A stretch of 7,186 nt of DNA. It comes from Chitinophagales bacterium (GTDB taxonomy: Bacteria > Bacteroidota > Bacteroidia > Chitinophagales > UBA2359). Shown piece by piece: positions 5,568 through 7,186 of this stretch (the first letter of the stretch is position 1; every line of letters begins with the position of its first letter). The position numbers and the translations under genes are program-made. The DNA is taken from contig JAHDIA010000312.1 of assembly GCA_020631035.1 (NCBI GenBank), positions 1 to 7,186 of the forward strand, read 5' to 3'. The notes under the pieces are model-generated. The model saw only the letters and a list, made by a program, of their open reading frames with translations. It did not search any database and was not told where the DNA came from.

Positions 5568-6911
5568 CTATTTCCGCTTTCTTTTGGACTTACTTCCTCT
5601 CGTTTTAGGTTTTTTGTATTTTTTACGCATTTTACTTTCGTGACTGATGCGCTTGTTGACTTTTTTATTTTTCTCCTTCTTTTCATGAAAGGCTGAATTG
5701 CTCAAATCTCTTTTGGCAGTTTTTAAAGAGATATTGGCAACAAAAGTGCGTTCTTGTTCTTCGGGAATTTCCTCTTCTATAATTTCTATTTCTTCGGGCA
5801 GTTCTTTTATCTGAATATTGTATTTCATCAATTGCTCTATCTCTCCTTGCTTTTCCATTTCTTTCTCTCGAATAAAACTAATCGAAACCCCATTTTTTTC
5901 GGCACGTCCTGTACGACCAATTCTATGGATGTAATCCTCTGCCTCTTCGGGCATATCAAAATTAACAACATGACTTACCTCAGATATGTCCAAACCTCTT
6001 GACATCAAATCTGTGGCAATCAAAATCCTGGATTCACCCGCCTTAAAGGCATTCACCATGTTGAAACGTTTGTTTTGTGATTTGTTGGAGTGAATTACCC
6101 CTAACTGTTCAGGGTATTTTTCTTCTAGGGTTTCAAATAATTTATCAGCTAGTTTTTTGCTACCAGCAAATAGCAAGACTTTATCCATTGTTGCATCGTG
6201 TTCCAACAAATGATTGAGTAAATTGACCTTGGTGTAAAAATTGGGAACATAGTAGCCTTGTTGGTCAATGTTTTCAAGTGGTGTACCTGTAGGAGCCGCT
6301 TCAACCCGAATGGGCAAATCAAAAAAGTTGTCGATCAAATTGGCAACATCTGTGGTTAAAGTTGCTGAAAACATCAAGTTTTGTCGTTTGGGAGGAAGCA
6401 AATCGAAAATGGTAATCAACTGGTGACGAAAACCCAAATTCAACATCTCATCCACCTCATCAATGATGACTTTTTTAATCAGATTTGCCCGAACGACACC
6501 ATTCATTACTAAATCAATGAGACGCCCTGGGGTCGCCACCAAAATATCTGCTCCTTCCATGACCCAGGCCGATTGTGTACGCAAGCTGGTGCCCCCATAG
6601 ACACCCACTACATCTAGGCTCATATATGTTGCCAAACGTTCTATCTCTTCCTGAACTTGTTTAACCAATTCACGGGTGGGAACCAATACCAATATAGTTG
6701 GCACTTTCTTTTTGTTGTATTTCCATAAGCGCAAACAAGGCAACAAATAAGCTAAAGTCTTTCCCGTACCCGTTTGGGCAATACCCACCACGTCCTTGCC
6801 CGACATAATCACTGGAAAGGCTTTTTGTTGGATGGTGGTAGGAGTGGTGATAGCCATATCTTCCAAAGCATTCCACAAGGGCTTGTTCAAGTTCAAATCC
6901 TCAAAAGTCAT
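5568..6911 (-). CDS. DEAD-box ATP-dependent RNA helicase (motif II reads DEVD)
   Basis: This 447-residue cytoplasmic protein unwinds or remodels RNA at the cost of ATP. The motifs are in order: Q motif (Phe3 and TPTTIQ at 23-28), motif I AQTGTGKT (45-52), Ia PTREL (78-82), GG (106-107), Ib TPGR (127-130), motif II DEVD (151-154), motif III SAT (182-184), motif V (about 298-308, with ATDLMSRGLDI) and motif VI HRIGRTGR (329-336). Both RecA-like domains are thus complete. The third residue of motif II is Val (GTG codon), not Ala; the catalytic Asp and Glu remain. The tail has an acidic stretch (372-387) and a Lys/Arg-rich end (about 397-447) suited to RNA binding, as in RhlE/CsdA-like proteins of the phylum. 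The start ATG at 6911 lies shortly after a good -7 box. It converges on the six-cysteine gene across a repeat region. Confidence 0.95.
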   Translation of the reverse strand: MTFEDLNLNKPLWNALEDMAITTPTTIQQKAFPVIMSGKDVVGIAQTGTGKTLAYLLPCLRLWKYNKKKVPTILVLVPTRELVKQVQEEIERLATYMSLDVVGVYGGTSLRTQSAWVMEGADILVATPGRLIDLVMNGVVRANLIKKVIIDEVDEMLNLGFRHQLITIFDLLPPKRQNLMFSATLTTDVANLIDNFFDLPIRVEAAPTGTPLENIDQQGYYVPNFYTKVNLLNHLLEHDATMDKVLLFAGSKKLADKLFETLEEKYPEQLGVIHSNKSQNKRFNMVNAFKAGESRILIATDLMSRGLDISEVSHVVNFDMPEEAEDYIHRIGRTGRAEKNGVSISFIREKEMEKQGEIEQLMKYNIQIKELPEEIEIIEEEIPEEQERTFVANISLKTAKRDLSNSAFHEKKEKNKKVNKRISHESKMRKKYKKPKTRGSKSKRKRK

Positions 6912-6933
6912 AAATGGTCATTTACATTCGCCG

Positions 6934-6941
6934 CAAAGATA
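6934..6941 (-). promoter_or_regulatory. -7 promoter box (TATCTTTG) of the helicase gene
   Basis: Read on the minus strand, TATCTTTG followed by CGGC matches the Bacteroidota -7 consensus TAnnTTTG exactly and lies 22 bases before the ATG. Transcription would start near 6927, giving a very short leader. The -33 position falls inside the tandem repeat 6951-7076, where the minus strand reads CATTCAACA and offers no TTTG. The -33 element is therefore poor or missing. Confidence 0.65.
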
Positions 6942-6950
6942 ATGATTTTG

Positions 6951-7076
6951 TGTTGAATGTGTTGAATGTGTTGAATGTGTTGAATGGTTGAATGGTTGAA
7001 TGTGTTGAATGGTGTTGAATGGTGTTGAATGGTGTTGAATAGTTGATTGTGTTGAATTATGTTGAATGGTTGAATG
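6951..7076. repeat. Tandem repeat, about 14 copies of TGTTGAATG-like unit
   Basis: Units of 8, 9 or 10 bases follow head to tail. There are four exact TGTTGAATG copies (6951-6986), two GTTGAATG copies (6987-7002), one TGTTGAATG, then 10-base GTGTTGAATG units. Decayed copies (GTTGATTG, TGTTGAATTA) come near 7042-7059, and two more good copies end at 7076. The array starts 39 bases upstream of the helicase ATG and 9 bases from its -7 box. The open frame across it on the minus strand (rich in His-Ser-Thr) is a product of the repeat and not a gene. Copy-number change by slippage is likely. Confidence 0.9.
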
Positions 7077-7103
7077 TGTAATTAGGTTCATCGTATAATA
7101 AAT

Positions 7104-7178
7104 CCCCTGTAGAGATGCACGGTTGTACATTTGAACAGAAAACATGCGAAAATGTAGGGGCATCCTTTATGGGTGCCC
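7104..7178. repeat. Hairpin-bearing intergenic repeat-like stretch at window end
   Basis: GGGCATCC (7158-7165) pairs with GGGTGCCC (7171-7178) across a 5-base loop with one wobble pair. Just upstream lies CCCCTGTAGAGATGCAC (7104-7120). Both segments resemble short palindromic repeats (GTAGAGACGCAC-type and GTAGGGGC...GCCC-type) that I recall from many bacterial genomes. TGTAGAGATGCAC (7109-7121 region) and TGTAGGGGCATCC (7153-7165) are also loosely alike. No gene is seen here. The element may continue past the window edge. The hairpin is certain; the class assignment is from memory. Confidence 0.4.
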
Positions 7179-7186
7179 GAACCGAA

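Noticed and set aside
5363..5696. Plus-strand open frames and a minus-strand frame over the repeat region and helicase end
   Set aside because: They translate the REP-like repeat (AEPVEA / FDRLS-type strings) and the reverse of the helicase tail; no start or domain signal supports them.
6951..7076. CRISPR array
   Set aside because: The units are 8-10 bases with no unique spacers, so this is a simple tandem repeat.
6918..7163. Minus-strand 81-codon frame rich in His, Ser, Thr, Gln
   Set aside because: It is the tandem repeat read in one frame; the remainder has no protein features.

Overview
The window looks like chromosomal DNA of a Bacteroidota bacterium, possibly Cytophagia or Saprospiria; the genus cannot be fixed. 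It is AT-rich, its start codons lack Shine-Dalgarno motifs and are preceded by A/T-rich leaders, and there are -7 promoter boxes of the Bacteroidota type TAnnTTTG (best at 6934-6941 on the minus strand, another at 146-153). The protein families fit as well: a large secreted sortilin/BNR-repeat protein, a double-glycine-leader peptide and a DEAD-box helicase with a long basic tail.

Layout. Positions 1-212 hold no gene but carry a perfect 10-bp hairpin (67-89) and a 21-bp imperfect palindrome (128-181) with a -7-like box inside it. Positions 213-3326 (+) encode a 1037-residue secreted Asp-box beta-propeller protein, closed by a strong intrinsic terminator (3357-3388). After about 310 bp of non-coding DNA with a possible promoter comes a 68-codon gene (3701-3907, +) for a peptide with a leader ending in Gly-Gly and an unusual hydrophobic/acidic/basic core. 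It has its own terminator (3983-4030). A TetR-family regulator (4063-4740, -) is divergent from a small exported six-cysteine protein (4842-5321, +). The 101-bp gap between them carries a perfect TTGAATA-AA-TATTCAA palindrome. Positions about 5341-5550 hold a GC-richer composite of palindromic and direct repeats. A DEAD-box RNA helicase (5568-6911, -) has DEVD in place of DEAD in motif II. About 14 tandem copies of a TGTTGAATG-like unit (6951-7076) sit just behind its -7 box. The window ends in another hairpin-bearing, repeat-like stretch (7104-7178).

How the genes work together. These look like separate transcription units, not one operon. The BNR protein and the GG peptide each have their own terminator. 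The TetR gene and the six-cysteine gene form a plausible regulator/target pair sharing one operator. The helicase is a stand-alone housekeeping-type gene. No processing enzyme, transporter or immunity gene for the GG peptide is in the window, so it is an orphan precursor here. It is the best candidate for something undescribed, together with the repeat-laden helicase promoter and the palindromic promoter of the BNR gene.
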